The position numbers and the translations under genes were made by a program. Shown one piece after another: positions 52,594 through 62,594 of a stretch of 64,000 bases of DNA (position 1 is the stretch's first letter; every line of letters begins with the position of its first letter). The DNA is from Aidingimonas halophila. Its GTDB lineage: Bacteria > Pseudomonadota > Gammaproteobacteria > Pseudomonadales > Halomonadaceae. The notes under the pieces were generated by a model that was not told the DNA's origin, ran no database searches, and was given only the letters and a program-made list of their open reading frames with translations. Location of the stretch: assembly GCF_900106955.1 (NCBI RefSeq), contig NZ_FNNI01000003.1, forward strand, positions 412,554 through 476,553, in the 5' to 3' direction.

Positions 52594-53481
52594 CTACCAG
52601 CCTGGTTCCTGACGCTGGGTGTTGGCAGGTAGTTTACCGACCTCCCAGTGGTGAATTGCGAATTCCAGTTGGTCATGAACGGTGGCATCCGCCAATGCTT
52701 TTGGCGGTGACTGGTCCAGAGCGATCAAGGCTCGGTAAAGCTGATCACGCACGGCGTCTCCCTGGTATGGCAAGGGGGCGGCCAGATTCTGTTTGGAAAG
52801 TTTTTGCCCATCAGGACCGATAATGAGTGGCAGGTGCAAATAGTCTGGTTGCGATGCGCCGAGAGCGATCTGTAACTGGCGTTGCCAGGGGGTATTGTCA
52901 AGCAGGTCGTATCCTCGCACGATATCGGTGATTCCTTGGTCGGCATCATCGACAACCACTGCCAACTGATAGGCCCAGAGATCATCTTTACGCTTGAGAA
53001 TGACATCGCCGAATTCGGCTGGATCCAGCGTCTGACAGCCGAATAATCTGTCACTCCATTCCACCGGACGTATCCCCAGATCGCTACGCCAACGCCAGGC
53101 AACTGGCATGCCGGGTTCTCGGACCCCGGCACGGCACCAACCGGGATAGATGGGGTGGTTACGCCATTGTTTACGCGAACAGCTACAGGGGTAAACAAGG
53201 CCATCCTGAAGCAATCTATCCAAGGCCTCCTGATAAGCGTCACCACGCGTCTGCTGATATCGGATATCCTCGTCCCAGCATAGGCCGAAGGCTTCAAGCT
53301 GACGCAGGATGGTATCGCTGGCTCCGGCAGGACACCGCGGGGGATCGATATCCTCGATACGAACAAGCCATTTTCCACCGAAGTGACGGGCATCCAGGAA
53401 GCTGCCTAGCGCAGCGATCAAGGAACCGAAATGCAAGGGGCCGGAAGGTGTCGGGGCGAAGCGGCCGCGATAAGCACTCAT
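52594..53481 (-). CDS. gluQ: Glutamyl-Q tRNA(Asp) synthetase
   Basis: Glutamylates queuosine in tRNA-Asp; a GluRS catalytic-domain paralogue without an anticodon-binding domain, 295 residues. HIGH-like motif GRFAPTPSGPLHFGSL, zinc cluster CSCSRKQW...YPGWC, and a KMSKS-like GQKLSKQN. It is next to dksA, the common gammaproteobacterial pairing. Confidence 0.96.
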   Translation of the reverse strand: MSAYRGRFAPTPSGPLHFGSLIAALGSFLDARHFGGKWLVRIEDIDPPRCPAGASDTILRQLEAFGLCWDEDIRYQQTRGDAYQEALDRLLQDGLVYPCSCSRKQWRNHPIYPGWCRAGVREPGMPVAWRWRSDLGIRPVEWSDRLFGCQTLDPAEFGDVILKRKDDLWAYQLAVVVDDADQGITDIVRGYDLLDNTPWQRQLQIALGASQPDYLHLPLIIGPDGQKLSKQNLAAPLPYQGDAVRDQLYRALIALDQSPPKALADATVHDQLEFAIHHWEVGKLPANTQRQEPGW

Positions 53482-53494
53482 AGGGATTGTACAA

Positions 53495-53531
53495 AAGGAA
53501 GGGCCCGCGGCTTGGGAGGTATGCCGCGGGC
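53495..53531 (-). terminator. Intrinsic terminator after dksA
   Basis: On the minus strand GCCCGCGGC/GCCGCGGGC (9-bp perfect stem, 11-nt loop) followed by CCTTCCTTTTGT. It lies between dksA and gluQ, so gluQ expression may depend on read-through. Confidence 0.75.
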
Positions 53532-53560
53532 AGGGAAACGCATTACCGGCACGAGCTCGA

Positions 53561-53998
53561 TCAACCCCCGAGCTGTTTTTCCTTGAGTTCGTCCAGCGTC
53601 TTGCAATCGACGCATAGCGTGGCGGTGGGGCGTGCCTCGAGACGGCGAATACCGATTTCTACACCGCAGGCTTCGCAGTAACCGTATTCTTCTTCATCGA
53701 TTTTCTCGATGGTCTCATTGATCTTCTTGAGCAATTTGCGCTCTCGGTCGCGAGTGCGCAATTCGAGGCTAAAGCCCTCTTCCTGGGTTGCCCGGTCAGC
53801 CGGATCGGCATAATTGTTGGCTTCTTCCTGAAGGTGGCGGACAGTCCGGTCGACTTCCTCCATCAGCTCCTGCTTCCAGCTCAACAAAATCTGCCGGAAA
53901 TGCTCCAGCTGTTTCTCGTTCATGTACTCTTCACCCGGCGCGGCTTCATAAGGGGTGAATTTCTTCAGCGCTTCCGCTTTCTGCTCTGTTGCTGGCAT
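53561..53998 (-). CDS. dksA: RNA polymerase-binding factor DksA
   Basis: ppGpp cofactor for stringent control of rRNA and biosynthetic promoters, 145 residues. A coiled coil carries the tip acidic motif ADPADRATQEE, followed by a four-Cys zinc finger (CEAC...CVDC). Normal length. Confidence 0.97.
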   Translation of the reverse strand: MPATEQKAEALKKFTPYEAAPGEEYMNEKQLEHFRQILLSWKQELMEEVDRTVRHLQEEANNYADPADRATQEEGFSLELRTRDRERKLLKKINETIEKIDEEEYGYCEACGVEIGIRRLEARPTATLCVDCKTLDELKEKQLGG

Positions 53999-54081
53999 GG
54001 GGCTGCCTCATTACGTGAGTGACTGCTGATGAATACCTGACGTTGAGTGAGGTATCTCCCGCCAAAGGTATGCCTGTTTAG

Positions 54082-54093
54082 CGAAAATTTTCG
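54082..54093. repeat. 12-bp palindrome upstream of dksA
   Basis: CGAAAATTTTCG, a perfect palindrome in the 220-bp divergent gap between dksA and the aminotransferase. It may be an operator; no family is assignable. Confidence 0.3.
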
Positions 54094-54218
54094 GGCTTTG
54101 CAACCACTGGATGAAGGAACATGCCATGCGCAATACTCCCTGCCAAGCGTACACTGTTATTGGACAATGTCATACAGAGTCGGTGCCCTATCTGTAAAGG
54201 GGTAGGCAGGAGAGGAGG

Positions 54219-55388
54219 ATGCGCTGGAATTCAAGGGTCAACTATGTCAAGCCCTTTCAGGTGATGGGGTTGTTGGAGGCCGCTCAGGCACGGGAACGTG
54301 CGGGGCATGATGTGATCCATCTTGAAGTGGGAGAGCCGGATTTCCCGACACCGGCGCCTGTTCTTGAAGCTGCGCATCAGGCATTGACGGATGGGCAGAC
54401 ACGCTATACGCCGGCGACGGGGCTTCCTGCATTGCGCGAGGCGATCGCAGGACATTATGCCGCGCAGTTTGGCACAGCGGTGGACCCTGGCCGTATCATC
54501 GTTACACCGGGTGCGTCGGGAGCCCTGTTGTTGGCCAGTCAACTCTTGGTCGGGCCAGGTGATCACGTCATCATGGCCGACCCGAATTACCCATGTAATC
54601 GGCATTTCATGGCGTTGGCGGGGGCAGCGCTGGAGACTGTCCCTGTAGGGCCGGAAAGTGGCTGGCAGCTTGATGCGTCACGAGTCGCTTCACACTGGCG
54701 GGCAGATACCCGGTTGGCCATGCTGGCCACACCCTCCAACCCCACGGGACATATGCTAGATGCAGATCAGTTGTCGGCAGTGGTCAATACGGTCATGCGC
54801 CGCGGCGGCCACTTGCTGATCGATGAGATCTATCAGGGGTTGACATACGACATGGCCCCGGTCTCTGCCGTTTCATGCACTGATGACGCCTTTGTCGTCA
54901 ATAGCTTCTCGAAGTATTTTGGTATGACGGGGTGGCGTCTTGGCTGGTTGGTCGCACCAGCTTCTGCGGTGGAGCCTTTGACACGGCTGGCGCAAAACCT
55001 ATTCCTGGCCCCCTCCACGCCTGCCCAATACGCGGCGTTGTCAGCCTTCGATGATGCAACTTACGATGAGTTGGAATCCCGGCGTCACGAGTTGCACCTG
55101 CGTCGCGATGCCCTGTTGAGCGGCTTGGCACGCCTTGGCCTGGCTCCTTCTCAGCCGCCCCAGGGAGCGTTCTACCTGTGGCTGGATATCTCTCGTTACA
55201 GCCGGGACAGCCAAAGGTTCTGTCGGCAGTTCCTGGAAGAGGAGGATGTCGCGATAACACCGGGTGTCGATTTTGCGGTCAATGGGGGAGAGCATCACAT
55301 CCGGATTGCGTTTACGACGGGAATCGACCGCCTCGAAGAGGCCGTCAGTCGTCTGGAGCGGTTCCTGTCACATCATTCAGGGAGATAA
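54219..55388 (+). CDS. Class I/II PLP-dependent aminotransferase
   Basis: A 389-residue fold-type I aminotransferase of the aspartate-aminotransferase-like group. Substrate/PLP motifs are LEVGEPDFPTP, TPGASGALLLAS, SNPTGHMLDADQL and the PLP lysine in NSFSKYFGMTGWRLGW. A strong GGAGAGGAGG site precedes the ATG. It is followed directly by sfsA. The amino-acid substrate is not determinable here. Confidence 0.92.
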   Translation: MRWNSRVNYVKPFQVMGLLEAAQARERAGHDVIHLEVGEPDFPTPAPVLEAAHQALTDGQTRYTPATGLPALREAIAGHYAAQFGTAVDPGRIIVTPGASGALLLASQLLVGPGDHVIMADPNYPCNRHFMALAGAALETVPVGPESGWQLDASRVASHWRADTRLAMLATPSNPTGHMLDADQLSAVVNTVMRRGGHLLIDEIYQGLTYDMAPVSAVSCTDDAFVVNSFSKYFGMTGWRLGWLVAPASAVEPLTRLAQNLFLAPSTPAQYAALSAFDDATYDELESRRHELHLRRDALLSGLARLGLAPSQPPQGAFYLWLDISRYSRDSQRFCRQFLEEEDVAITPGVDFAVNGGEHHIRIAFTTGIDRLEEAVSRLERFLSHHSGR

Positions 55389-56117
55389 ATGGACTATCTG
55401 CAATTGATACCAGGGACGTTACGCCGCCGTTACAAACGCTTTCTGGCGGATGTGGTGCTAGATGATGGCTCCCTGGTGGTAGCCCATTGCCCCAATACCG
55501 GCTCAATGCGAGCCGTCAACGTACCGGGTTGTCGCGTATGGTTATCGGCAAGTGATAATCCCAAGCGCAAGCTTCCATGGACTTGGGAATTGATCGAGTT
55601 GCCGCAGGAAGATGGCAGCACCGCGATGGTGTCGGTGCATACCGGCCGCGCCAACGATATCGTCGAAGAAGCCTTGCGATATGGTCATGTACCGGAGTTG
55701 GCCGGGTATACCGGCTTGCGTCGTGAGGTAGTTCATGGGGCCGCTCGACTGGATTTCCAACTCGATGGCAGCGATAGAGCCCCTTGTGTCGTTGAGGTCA
55801 AGCAGGTCACGCTGCGTGAGGCCGATGGTCGTGGCTATTTCCCTGATGCAGTCAGTGTGCGAGGACGAAAGCATCTCGATAGCCTGACGTCGCTGGTGGC
55901 TCAAGGCCGGCGTGCCGTGCTGTTGTTTTGCGTGGCGCATACCCAGATTGAAGAGGTTGCTCCCGCTGTACATCTGGACCCGCGTTATGCTTCAAGCCTG
56001 AAAGAATGTGTGGGGAACGGGGTAGAGGTACTGGCATATGGCTGTCGGGTGACAACCCACTCAGGGCAGCCCCGAGCCATCCATCTGGCAGATCGTCTAT
56101 CGGTGATGATGACGTAA
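55389..56117 (+). CDS. sfsA: SfsA family DNA/RNA nuclease-like protein
   Basis: A 242-residue SfsA protein (originally sugar fermentation stimulation). It has the N-terminal OB-like region with VAHCPNTGSM, then a PD-(D/E)XK-like core with LDFQLDG and CVVEVKQVTLREA, and FPDAVSVRGRKHL. The ATG follows the aminotransferase stop without a gap, so the two form an operon. Its cellular role is unclear. Confidence 0.95.
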   Translation: MDYLQLIPGTLRRRYKRFLADVVLDDGSLVVAHCPNTGSMRAVNVPGCRVWLSASDNPKRKLPWTWELIELPQEDGSTAMVSVHTGRANDIVEEALRYGHVPELAGYTGLRREVVHGAARLDFQLDGSDRAPCVVEVKQVTLREADGRGYFPDAVSVRGRKHLDSLTSLVAQGRRAVLLFCVAHTQIEEVAPAVHLDPRYASSLKECVGNGVEVLAYGCRVTTHSGQPRAIHLADRLSVMMT

Positions 56118-56244
56118 CAGTCCCTGAGTGCCGATCGATGTAGCAGCGCTGAATGAAGCTGATATCCGCGGGCGACTCATTCGGCTCGTAGGAGACTTCC
56201 AGATCGAAGCACATGGAGGCCCCCGTTATGCAGTCATATTGTTA

Positions 56245-56844
56245 TCAGGCTGCACGCCGACCGATGCGAAACACGGCCGTTTCTCCGAACAGGTTCGGCC
56301 AGAGGCGAGCCGTCCAATGACCTTCATGGTCACCGTTGCCGACAGCCTGGTCACGGATGATCAGCCCCTTTTGGCGGCACAACTGTTCAAAATCATTGAA
56401 GGTCGACAAGTGGATGTTCGGTGTGTCGTACCAGGCATAGGGTAGTGATTTCGAGACAGGCATGTACCCCTTGAAACCGAGGTGCGCTCGATGTCGCCAA
56501 TAAGCGAAGTTGGGGAAGGTGATAATACACTCTTCGGCGACCCGTAACATTTCATCGAGCATCAGGTCGGGGCGGCGTAACGCTTGCAGAGCTTGCGTCA
56601 TGATGACCAGGTCATAGGCGTTGTCATCGAAATTGGCCAGGCCCTGATCGAGGTTCTGCTCGATGACGTTGATGCCTCGTGCAATACAGGCGGTTATGCC
56701 TTCGGGGTCAATTTCGAGCCCGTAGCCACTGACGTTTTTTTCTCGGGCCAGCGTATCGAGGAGTTCACCGTCACCACAGCCGAGGTCGAGGATATGAGCA
56801 CCGGCGGGTACCCACTCATGGATGAGAACCAGATCAGAGCGCAT
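56245..56844 (-). CDS. metW: Methionine biosynthesis protein MetW
   Basis: SAM-dependent-methyltransferase-fold partner of MetX, 199 residues. It has ILDLGCGDGELLDTL, the DLVIMTQALQALRRPD segment and ITFPNFAYWRHRAHLGFKG. One-base overlap with the metX stop. In MetW-type organisms it is needed for full homoserine acyltransferase activity. Confidence 0.96.
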   Translation of the reverse strand: MRSDLVLIHEWVPAGAHILDLGCGDGELLDTLAREKNVSGYGLEIDPEGITACIARGINVIEQNLDQGLANFDDNAYDLVIMTQALQALRRPDLMLDEMLRVAEECIITFPNFAYWRHRAHLGFKGYMPVSKSLPYAWYDTPNIHLSTFNDFEQLCRQKGLIIRDQAVGNGDHEGHWTARLWPNLFGETAVFRIGRRAA

Positions 56845-58046
56845 TAGTGGCTAGCCTCCAAACACAAGTCACGTGCTACCCGTTCCATAAAGGCGGAAAA
56901 AACCGCTTGATATCTGGGTTCTGGCAGCAGGAAGGCATCATGGCCGTGAGGCGACTCGATCCTTGCATAACTGACTGACTTACCGGCTTGCATCAGGGCA
57001 TCGACCAATTCTTCGGAGCGGGATGGCGGAAATCGCCAGTCGGAGGAAAAGCTGATGACGAGGAAGGGGCAGCACGCCGGTTCCAGAGCGGTGGCCAGGT
57101 CGCCTCCATGAACGGCTGCGGGATCGAAGTAGTCCAATACCTTGGTCATCAAAAGATAGGTATTGGCATCGAACGAGGTCGAAAAGGTGTCTCCCTGGTA
57201 GCGCAGATAGGATTCGACCTGGAACTCGACATCGTAACCAAAATGGAAGTTATCCTCACGTAAGTCGCGGCCGAATTTGTATCCCATCGCGTCTTCCGAG
57301 AGGTATGTAATATGGCCTACCATGCGAGCCAACTTGAGGCCTCGCCTGGGGAGTGCGCCATGCTCGTGGTAACGCCCGCCATGGAATTCGGGATCGGAAC
57401 GAATGGCCTGGCGGGCGACTTCATTGAAGGCGATATTCTGTGCTGACAGTTTGGGCGTTGCGGCAATGACCACGGCATTGGCAATGCGCTCGGGATAGGC
57501 CAGGGACCATTGCATCACCTGCATTCCTCCCAGACTGCCGCCGACAACCGCAGCGAAGCGTTCTATGCCAAGCAGGTCGGCAAGCTTGGCTTGACTGTGT
57601 ACCCAATCGGTGACGGTCATCATGGGAAAATCAGGGCCCCACTCTCGTCCCGTTTCCGGATCAATGGAGCAGGGACCGGTACTGCCGTGACAGCCCCCCA
57701 GATTATTCAGAGAAACCACAAAAAACCGGTTGGTATCGATGCTTTTCCCCGGGCCAATATGCGCATCCCACCACCCGGGTTTGCGGTCGTCCTTGTGATG
57801 ATAGCCAGCCGCATGGTGGTGACCAGACAATGCATGGCAGATCAGCACGGCATTGCTGCGGTCATCATTGAGTTCGCCATAGGTTTCGTACACCAGATCG
57901 TAACTGGGCAGCGTTCTCCCGCAGGCCAGTGGCAACGGTGTGTCGAAGTGGGCCTTCTGCGGTGTGACAAGGCCAACCGAGTCAGCAGGCATCCCGGACA
58001 TTGTGGCATCCGTACTCTGTAGGGTTGTCGTGTCCTGCACAATCAA
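56844..58046 (-). CDS. metX: Homoserine O-acyltransferase MetX
   Basis: Acylates homoserine for methionine synthesis (acetyl or succinyl; MetW-linked enzymes are often succinyltransferases), alpha/beta-hydrolase fold. The nucleophile is in [14 protein letters not shown] and the late His in [11 protein letters not shown]. The TTG at 58046 (400 residues) has AGGAA upstream; the ATGs at 58001 or 57992 would give a length nearer other MetX proteins. The start is therefore uncertain. Confidence 0.93.
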   Translation of the reverse strand: MIVQDTTTLQSTDATMSGMPADSVGLVTPQKAHFDTPLPLACGRTLPSYDLVYETYGELNDDRSNAVLICHALSGHHHAAGYHHKDDRKPGWWDAHIGPGKSIDTNRFFVVSLNNLGGCHGSTGPCSIDPETGREWGPDFPMMTVTDWVHSQAKLADLLGIERFAAVVGGSLGGMQVMQWSLAYPERIANAVVIAATPKLSAQNIAFNEVARQAIRSDPEFHGGRYHEHGALPRRGLKLARMVGHITYLSEDAMGYKFGRDLREDNFHFGYDVEFQVESYLRYQGDTFSTSFDANTYLLMTKVLDYFDPAAVHGGDLATALEPACCPFLVISFSSDWRFPPSRSEELVDALMQAGKSVSYARIESPHGHDAFLLPEPRYQAVFSAFMERVARDLCLEASH

Positions 58047-58067
58047 AGTGTTCCTGTCATTGTGATG

Positions 58068-58649
58068 TTATAGGCCAATCAGAGTCCCAGGAACCCCGGC
58101 AGCGTTTATCAGAGAGTTGACAATCAGACCATCGAGAAGGCTGATGGCAATAAAAGCCACGATAGGAGATAAATCGATCATGCCCAGCGGAGGGATGACC
58201 TTGCGCAGCGGCGACATGACCGGTTCCATTAGTTGCATGATGAGTATCGCGCCAGGATGACTCGCCTGGGGAGCGACCCAACTGAGAATGATCATGGCGA
58301 TCAAGGCGAAAAAATAGATCTTCAGTATGGCGTTGGCCAGTGCAGCGATTGCTCCAATCGCAACCCAGTGAATCGGTGGCATGCCAAAGCCGTCTATCTG
58401 GAGGATGACGATGATACTGATGGCCTTGAGAAGAAAACCGGCTGCCAGTGTCGCCATGTCGAAGGGACCGATAGGTTTCAAGAACCCTTGGAACAGGCCC
58501 ACGACCGGCTGGGTGATTTTAACCACCGATTGGCTGATGGGGTTGTAGTAATCGGCGCGAGAGGCCTGCAACAAAAAGCGCAACATCAGGATGAACAAAT
58601 AGATGTTGATCAACGTGTGCAACAGGTCGTTTCCCAATTGACTGCCCAT
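58068..58649 (-). CDS. YggT family membrane protein
   Basis: A 193-residue inner-membrane protein with two YggT repeats, each with hydrophobic helices and a PSNP-like turn (YNPISQSVVKITQPVV and MEPVMSPLRKVIPPLG). The function is not established; links to cell division or osmotic tolerance have been suggested. Good GAGGAG site. Part of the proC-yggT-metX-metW operon. Confidence 0.9.
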   Translation of the reverse strand: MGSQLGNDLLHTLINIYLFILMLRFLLQASRADYYNPISQSVVKITQPVVGLFQGFLKPIGPFDMATLAAGFLLKAISIIVILQIDGFGMPPIHWVAIGAIAALANAILKIYFFALIAMIILSWVAPQASHPGAILIMQLMEPVMSPLRKVIPPLGMIDLSPIVAFIAISLLDGLIVNSLINAAGVPGTLIGL

Positions 58650-58672
58650 GGGGGCTCCTCGTGGCTGAAAGT

Positions 58673-59497
58673 CTAACGGTTGCCGAATTCCTCGGCCATT
58701 TCTCGGGCGCGCTGAGCGCAAGCGTCGGTTGCCTCTAAGAATGCCTGCCTTAAGTGAGCATCCTCCAGGCAGTGAACGGCACGTTCTGTTGTTCCACCGG
58801 GCGACATGACGTTGCGTTTAAGTCGTTCCGGCGATTGATCACTTTGCTGTGCCATTCGGGCAGCACCGGCTGCGGTTTGTAATGCTAACCGCCGGGCACT
58901 ATCTGCCGGTAGGCCCAACTTGACTCCGGCAGCCTCAAGGGCTTCGAATACTAGGAAGAAATAAGCCGGTCCGCTACCCGATATCGCTGTAATGGCTTCC
59001 AGCAGTGACTCCTCGTCAACCCATTCGACTAGTCCGACGGCGCCCAGCAATGTCGTAGCTAGGTCACGTTGATCGGCATCGACTCGCGGGTTGGCAAATA
59101 ATCCACAGGCACCGCTCCCCACCAGAGATGGTGTGTTGGGCATGCAACGGACCACTGGTAGATCCCCTCCTAGCCATCGTTCCAGTGCGTCCGCTGGTAT
59201 CCCTGCTGCCACAGAGACGATCAATGGACGCGTATCCTGAACGGTACCGTGCAGTTCCGTACAGACGTCTTTCATGAGCTGTGGCTTGACGGCTAGAACG
59301 ACGACATCGGCCTGTTTGACAGCGTCGACATTGCTGGTTGTTGTCTGAATGCCAAAGCGTTCGTGCAATGCTGCCAGTTGTGACTCATCGGGCGACGAAG
59401 CCGTAATCGCCTCACGTGAATAACCGCTGTCGACCATGCCGCCGAGAATTGCACTGGCCATGTTGCCTGCACCGATAAATGTAATATGTCGGGTCAT
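58673..59497 (-). CDS. proC: Pyrroline-5-carboxylate reductase
   Basis: Last step of proline synthesis, 274 residues. NAD(P) motif ITFIGAGNMASAILGG, the VKPQ strand, and the C-terminal signature AISGSGPAYFF with VMSPGGTTERAV. The start at 59497 has AGGAG upstream. In a halophile proline may also serve as an osmolyte. Confidence 0.97.
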   Translation of the reverse strand: MTRHITFIGAGNMASAILGGMVDSGYSREAITASSPDESQLAALHERFGIQTTTSNVDAVKQADVVVLAVKPQLMKDVCTELHGTVQDTRPLIVSVAAGIPADALERWLGGDLPVVRCMPNTPSLVGSGACGLFANPRVDADQRDLATTLLGAVGLVEWVDEESLLEAITAISGSGPAYFFLVFEALEAAGVKLGLPADSARRLALQTAAGAARMAQQSDQSPERLKRNVMSPGGTTERAVHCLEDAHLRQAFLEATDACAQRAREMAEEFGNR

Positions 59498-59537
59498 GAA
59501 AAGACTCCTGTTCGATAGCACGGCGCTGCTATCAACC

Positions 59538-60257
59538 TCATGAGTGATGGGCAGCCGGATAATCGCGCGCGCCGAAGATGGCTGTTCCTAGTCGGACCCA
59601 GGTGGCGCCTTCGGCAATCGCCGCTTCCAGGTCATTGCTCATGCCCATGGATAGCGTATCCAATTTGGCATGCGGATAGCGAGAGGTCAGGCTTTCCAGC
59701 GCTTGCCGCAACTGAGCGAAAGGGACTCGTTGGGCATCGAATCCCTCGACTGGCGCGGGGAGGGTCATCAAGCCTCTCAACTGCAAGCCGGGCAATTCGA
59801 CAACCGCGGCAACCAGATCGTCCAGGTCGTCCAGTAGTACACCGGACTTGCTATGCTCACGACTGGTGTTGACCTGGATGCAAATATTGAGCGGAGGCTT
59901 GTCAGAGGGACGGTATCGAGATAGCCGTTGTGCCGTTTTGGCTCTGTCGATGCTATGCACCCAGTCGAATCGCTCGGCAACACTGCGAGTCTTGTTGGAC
60001 TGCAGTGGCCCAATGAAATGCCATGCGACCCCGTTTAGATCGGCAAGGCGCTCTTGTTTTTCCAGGGCTTCTTGCAGATAGTTCTCGCCAAAATCGCGCT
60101 GACCGTAATGGTAAGCTGTTCGAATCATGCTGGCCGGCTTGGTTTTGCTAACCGCCAACAGGGCGGCGTCATCACTGGGGCGTCCAGCAGAAAGCAAGGC
60201 TCGCGCCAGGCGAGCCCGGGTGGCCGTCAGCGTTTGGGCGATGTCCACCTCTTTCAT
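59538..60257 (-). CDS. YggS family PLP homeostasis protein
   Basis: PLP-binding protein (PLPHP/PROSC family) that buffers intracellular vitamin B6, 239 residues. The PLP lysine is near residue 42 in LLAVSKTKP. FGENYLQEALEK, WHFIGPLQSNK and LSMGMSNDLEAAIAEGATWVRLGTAIFG are all present. Divergent from pilT by 36 bp and first in the operon running to metW. Confidence 0.95.
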   Translation of the reverse strand: MKEVDIAQTLTATRARLARALLSAGRPSDDAALLAVSKTKPASMIRTAYHYGQRDFGENYLQEALEKQERLADLNGVAWHFIGPLQSNKTRSVAERFDWVHSIDRAKTAQRLSRYRPSDKPPLNICIQVNTSREHSKSGVLLDDLDDLVAAVVELPGLQLRGLMTLPAPVEGFDAQRVPFAQLRQALESLTSRYPHAKLDTLSMGMSNDLEAAIAEGATWVRLGTAIFGARDYPAAHHS

Positions 60258-60293
60258 ACTGGTCGCAACCTCAATCTGATGCAGGGAATTAGC

Positions 60294-61328
60294 ATGGATA
60301 TTACCGAACTGCTGGCATATTCGGCAAAACAGAACGCCTCGGATCTGCATTTGTCAGCAGGCCTGCCACCCATGATACGTGTCGATGGTGACATCCAGCG
60401 CCTGGATAAGGCGCCAATGAGCGATGGCGACCTGCGCAGCCAAGTTCAAGAGCTCATGGCTGATCGTCAGCGGGAAAGTCTTGCACAACATTACCAGTGC
60501 GATTTCATGATTGAGCTACCAGGCGTGGCTCGGTTCCGGGCCAATGTGTTCACTCATGATCGTGGTATGGGCGTGGTGTTCCGAGTCATTCCTTCGCAAG
60601 TGCCGACGATGGAAGAGCTGGGGTTGGGTGCTGTCTTTCAACGATTGGCGTCATTGCCTCGCGGCTTGGTATTGGTCACTGGCCCGACCGGCTCAGGAAA
60701 GAGTACGACCCTGGCTGCCATGGTTGATTACATCAATGATACCCGTTGTGAGCATGTGTTGACGATCGAAGACCCGATCGAATATTTGCACTCTTGTAAG
60801 CACTGCTTGATCCATCAGCGTGAAGTGGATCGGGATACGCATGGCTTTGCTCCGGCTTTGCGAAGTGCACTGCGTGAAGATCCGGACGTCATCCTCGTTG
60901 GCGAGTTGCGTGATGCCGAGACCGTGCGTCTGGCGTTAACCGCCGCCGAAACGGGGCATCTGGTGCTTGCAACGCTGCATACGGCATCGGCGGCCAAGAC
61001 GATCGATAGGGTTATCGATGTATTTCCTGGCGAGGAGAAACCCATGGTCAGGTCCATGTTGTCGGAGTCGTTACAGGGAGTGATCTCCCAGGTCTTGATC
61101 AAGCGGGTGGGTGGCGGTCGTGTTGCTGCACACGAAATCATGATGGCGACGCCGGCGATACGTAATCTCATACGTGAGGATCGCGTGGCCCAGATCCATT
61201 CCGCTATCCAGACAGGCAAGAGTGTCGGGATGCAAACCTTGGATATGTCGTTGGAAGCGCTGGTCAGTCAGGGGGTCGTGCCCAGGGAAGCCGCGCACCC
61301 CAAGGCTCAAGGCATGCTTCACGGTTGA
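60294..61328 (+). CDS. pilT: Type IV pilus retraction ATPase PilT
   Basis: Hexameric ATPase that retracts type IV pili for twitching, 344 residues. N-terminal MDITELLAYSAKQNASDLHLSAG, Walker A GPTGSGKST, Walker B VGELRDAETV, His box LATLHTASA, and the retraction motif AIRNLIRE. The usual partner pilU does not follow; anmK lies convergent 6 bp away. Confidence 0.97.
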   Translation: MDITELLAYSAKQNASDLHLSAGLPPMIRVDGDIQRLDKAPMSDGDLRSQVQELMADRQRESLAQHYQCDFMIELPGVARFRANVFTHDRGMGVVFRVIPSQVPTMEELGLGAVFQRLASLPRGLVLVTGPTGSGKSTTLAAMVDYINDTRCEHVLTIEDPIEYLHSCKHCLIHQREVDRDTHGFAPALRSALREDPDVILVGELRDAETVRLALTAAETGHLVLATLHTASAAKTIDRVIDVFPGEEKPMVRSMLSESLQGVISQVLIKRVGGGRVAAHEIMMATPAIRNLIREDRVAQIHSAIQTGKSVGMQTLDMSLEALVSQGVVPREAAHPKAQGMLHG

Positions 61329-61334
61329 TGTTAG

Positions 61335-62471
61335 TCAGGCGCTGTAGATGCCGCCCAGAATTCGCGGCCCTGTGGCGGCGGTGACCGACGGGAGGTTCCC
61401 GGGCAGGCTTTCGAGGCGACGTGCTGCCAACCACGCGAATGCGCCCGCTTCCAACCAGTCGGCTGGCCATCCAAAAGCATCCGGCTTGTTAATTGCGATC
61501 TCGGGGATGTGTCTAGCGAGTCGTTCCAGCAGGTCCGTATTGTGGGCGCCGCCTCCACACACGATCAGCGACTCAACCTTGGATACGGACTGGTACTGAC
61601 ACGCCATTGCCACCCCCATGGCTATCGTTACTGCACTGAGCTCGGCGAGTGAGGCTTGGACGTCAGCGGCATTCTCACCCCTTAGGCGGGCTTCCAGCCA
61701 AGGCAAGTGGAACGCCTCGCGTCCGGTGCTTTTTGGGGGGTGACGGTGGAAGAATTCATCTTCCAACAGTCGGCTGAGCAGTGCTTGGCTGACGTTGCCA
61801 CGACTGGCCCACTGACCCTGGGCGTCGTAATAGCTTCCATGATGATGGCGTTGGTACCAGGCATCGAGGAGCACGTTGGCAGGGCCAGTGTCGAAGCCGA
61901 TGATAGCCGCATCGCTGGATTCGGGAGGAAGTAACGTCAGGTTGGCAAAGCCGCCCAGATTCAAGATCAGGCGCCATGCGCGGGGATGTCGGAAAAGTGC
62001 CGCATGAAATGCAGGAGCCAGCGGAGCGGCCTGCCCCCCGGCGGCCAAGTCCCGTCGTCGGAAATCGGCTACGACTTGGCATCCGGTGAGTTCTGCCAGC
62101 AGACTGGGGTTGTCCAATTGGCATGTGTAAGCTGGCCCCGGCTTGTCTCCATGACCTGAAGGCGCATGCTCTATTGTTTGGCCATGACTACCAATCGCGG
62201 TGATGCAATCACGCGATATTCGGGCTTTCGATAGCAGTGCGTCAACCGCTCTGGCCTGGAGGTGGCAGAAATCATGCTCCGCTCGGGCCAGGGCTGCAAA
62301 GCTGATCGTTTCGGCTTGGCACAAATCGAGCAGGCATTTCCGTAGATCGGAAGGCATGGGGACTGCATGACTCGCTTGCAATACGGGCAGTCGTCCCGGC
62401 TCGTGCCGGATGAGGGCAGCGTCGACCCCATCCAGGCTGGTTCCGGACATCAATCCAACGAACAATTTCAT
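61335..62471 (-). CDS. anmK: Anhydro-N-acetylmuramic acid kinase
   Basis: Phosphorylates and opens anhydro-MurNAc in peptidoglycan recycling, 378 residues. It has GLMSGTSLDGVDAAL, GSHGQTIEHAP, LNLGGFANLT and FDTGPANVLLD. The ATG at 62471 is eight bases after GAGGA; an ATG at 62477 is too close to that site. It is divergent from tyrS, the common arrangement. Confidence 0.96.
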   Translation of the reverse strand: MKLFVGLMSGTSLDGVDAALIRHEPGRLPVLQASHAVPMPSDLRKCLLDLCQAETISFAALARAEHDFCHLQARAVDALLSKARISRDCITAIGSHGQTIEHAPSGHGDKPGPAYTCQLDNPSLLAELTGCQVVADFRRRDLAAGGQAAPLAPAFHAALFRHPRAWRLILNLGGFANLTLLPPESSDAAIIGFDTGPANVLLDAWYQRHHHGSYYDAQGQWASRGNVSQALLSRLLEDEFFHRHPPKSTGREAFHLPWLEARLRGENAADVQASLAELSAVTIAMGVAMACQYQSVSKVESLIVCGGGAHNTDLLERLARHIPEIAINKPDAFGWPADWLEAGAFAWLAARRLESLPGNLPSVTAATGPRILGGIYSA

Positions 62472-62594
62472 GGACATTTTCCTCAAGGTGGAGGACCTCA
62501 CCTCAGGGAGGTCATGCATGTTACCATCTTGCTTTATTTCAATGCCGTATTGTTATCCGGTATGAGCCAACCGCTTTGAGTGGAGCAGGAGAAG

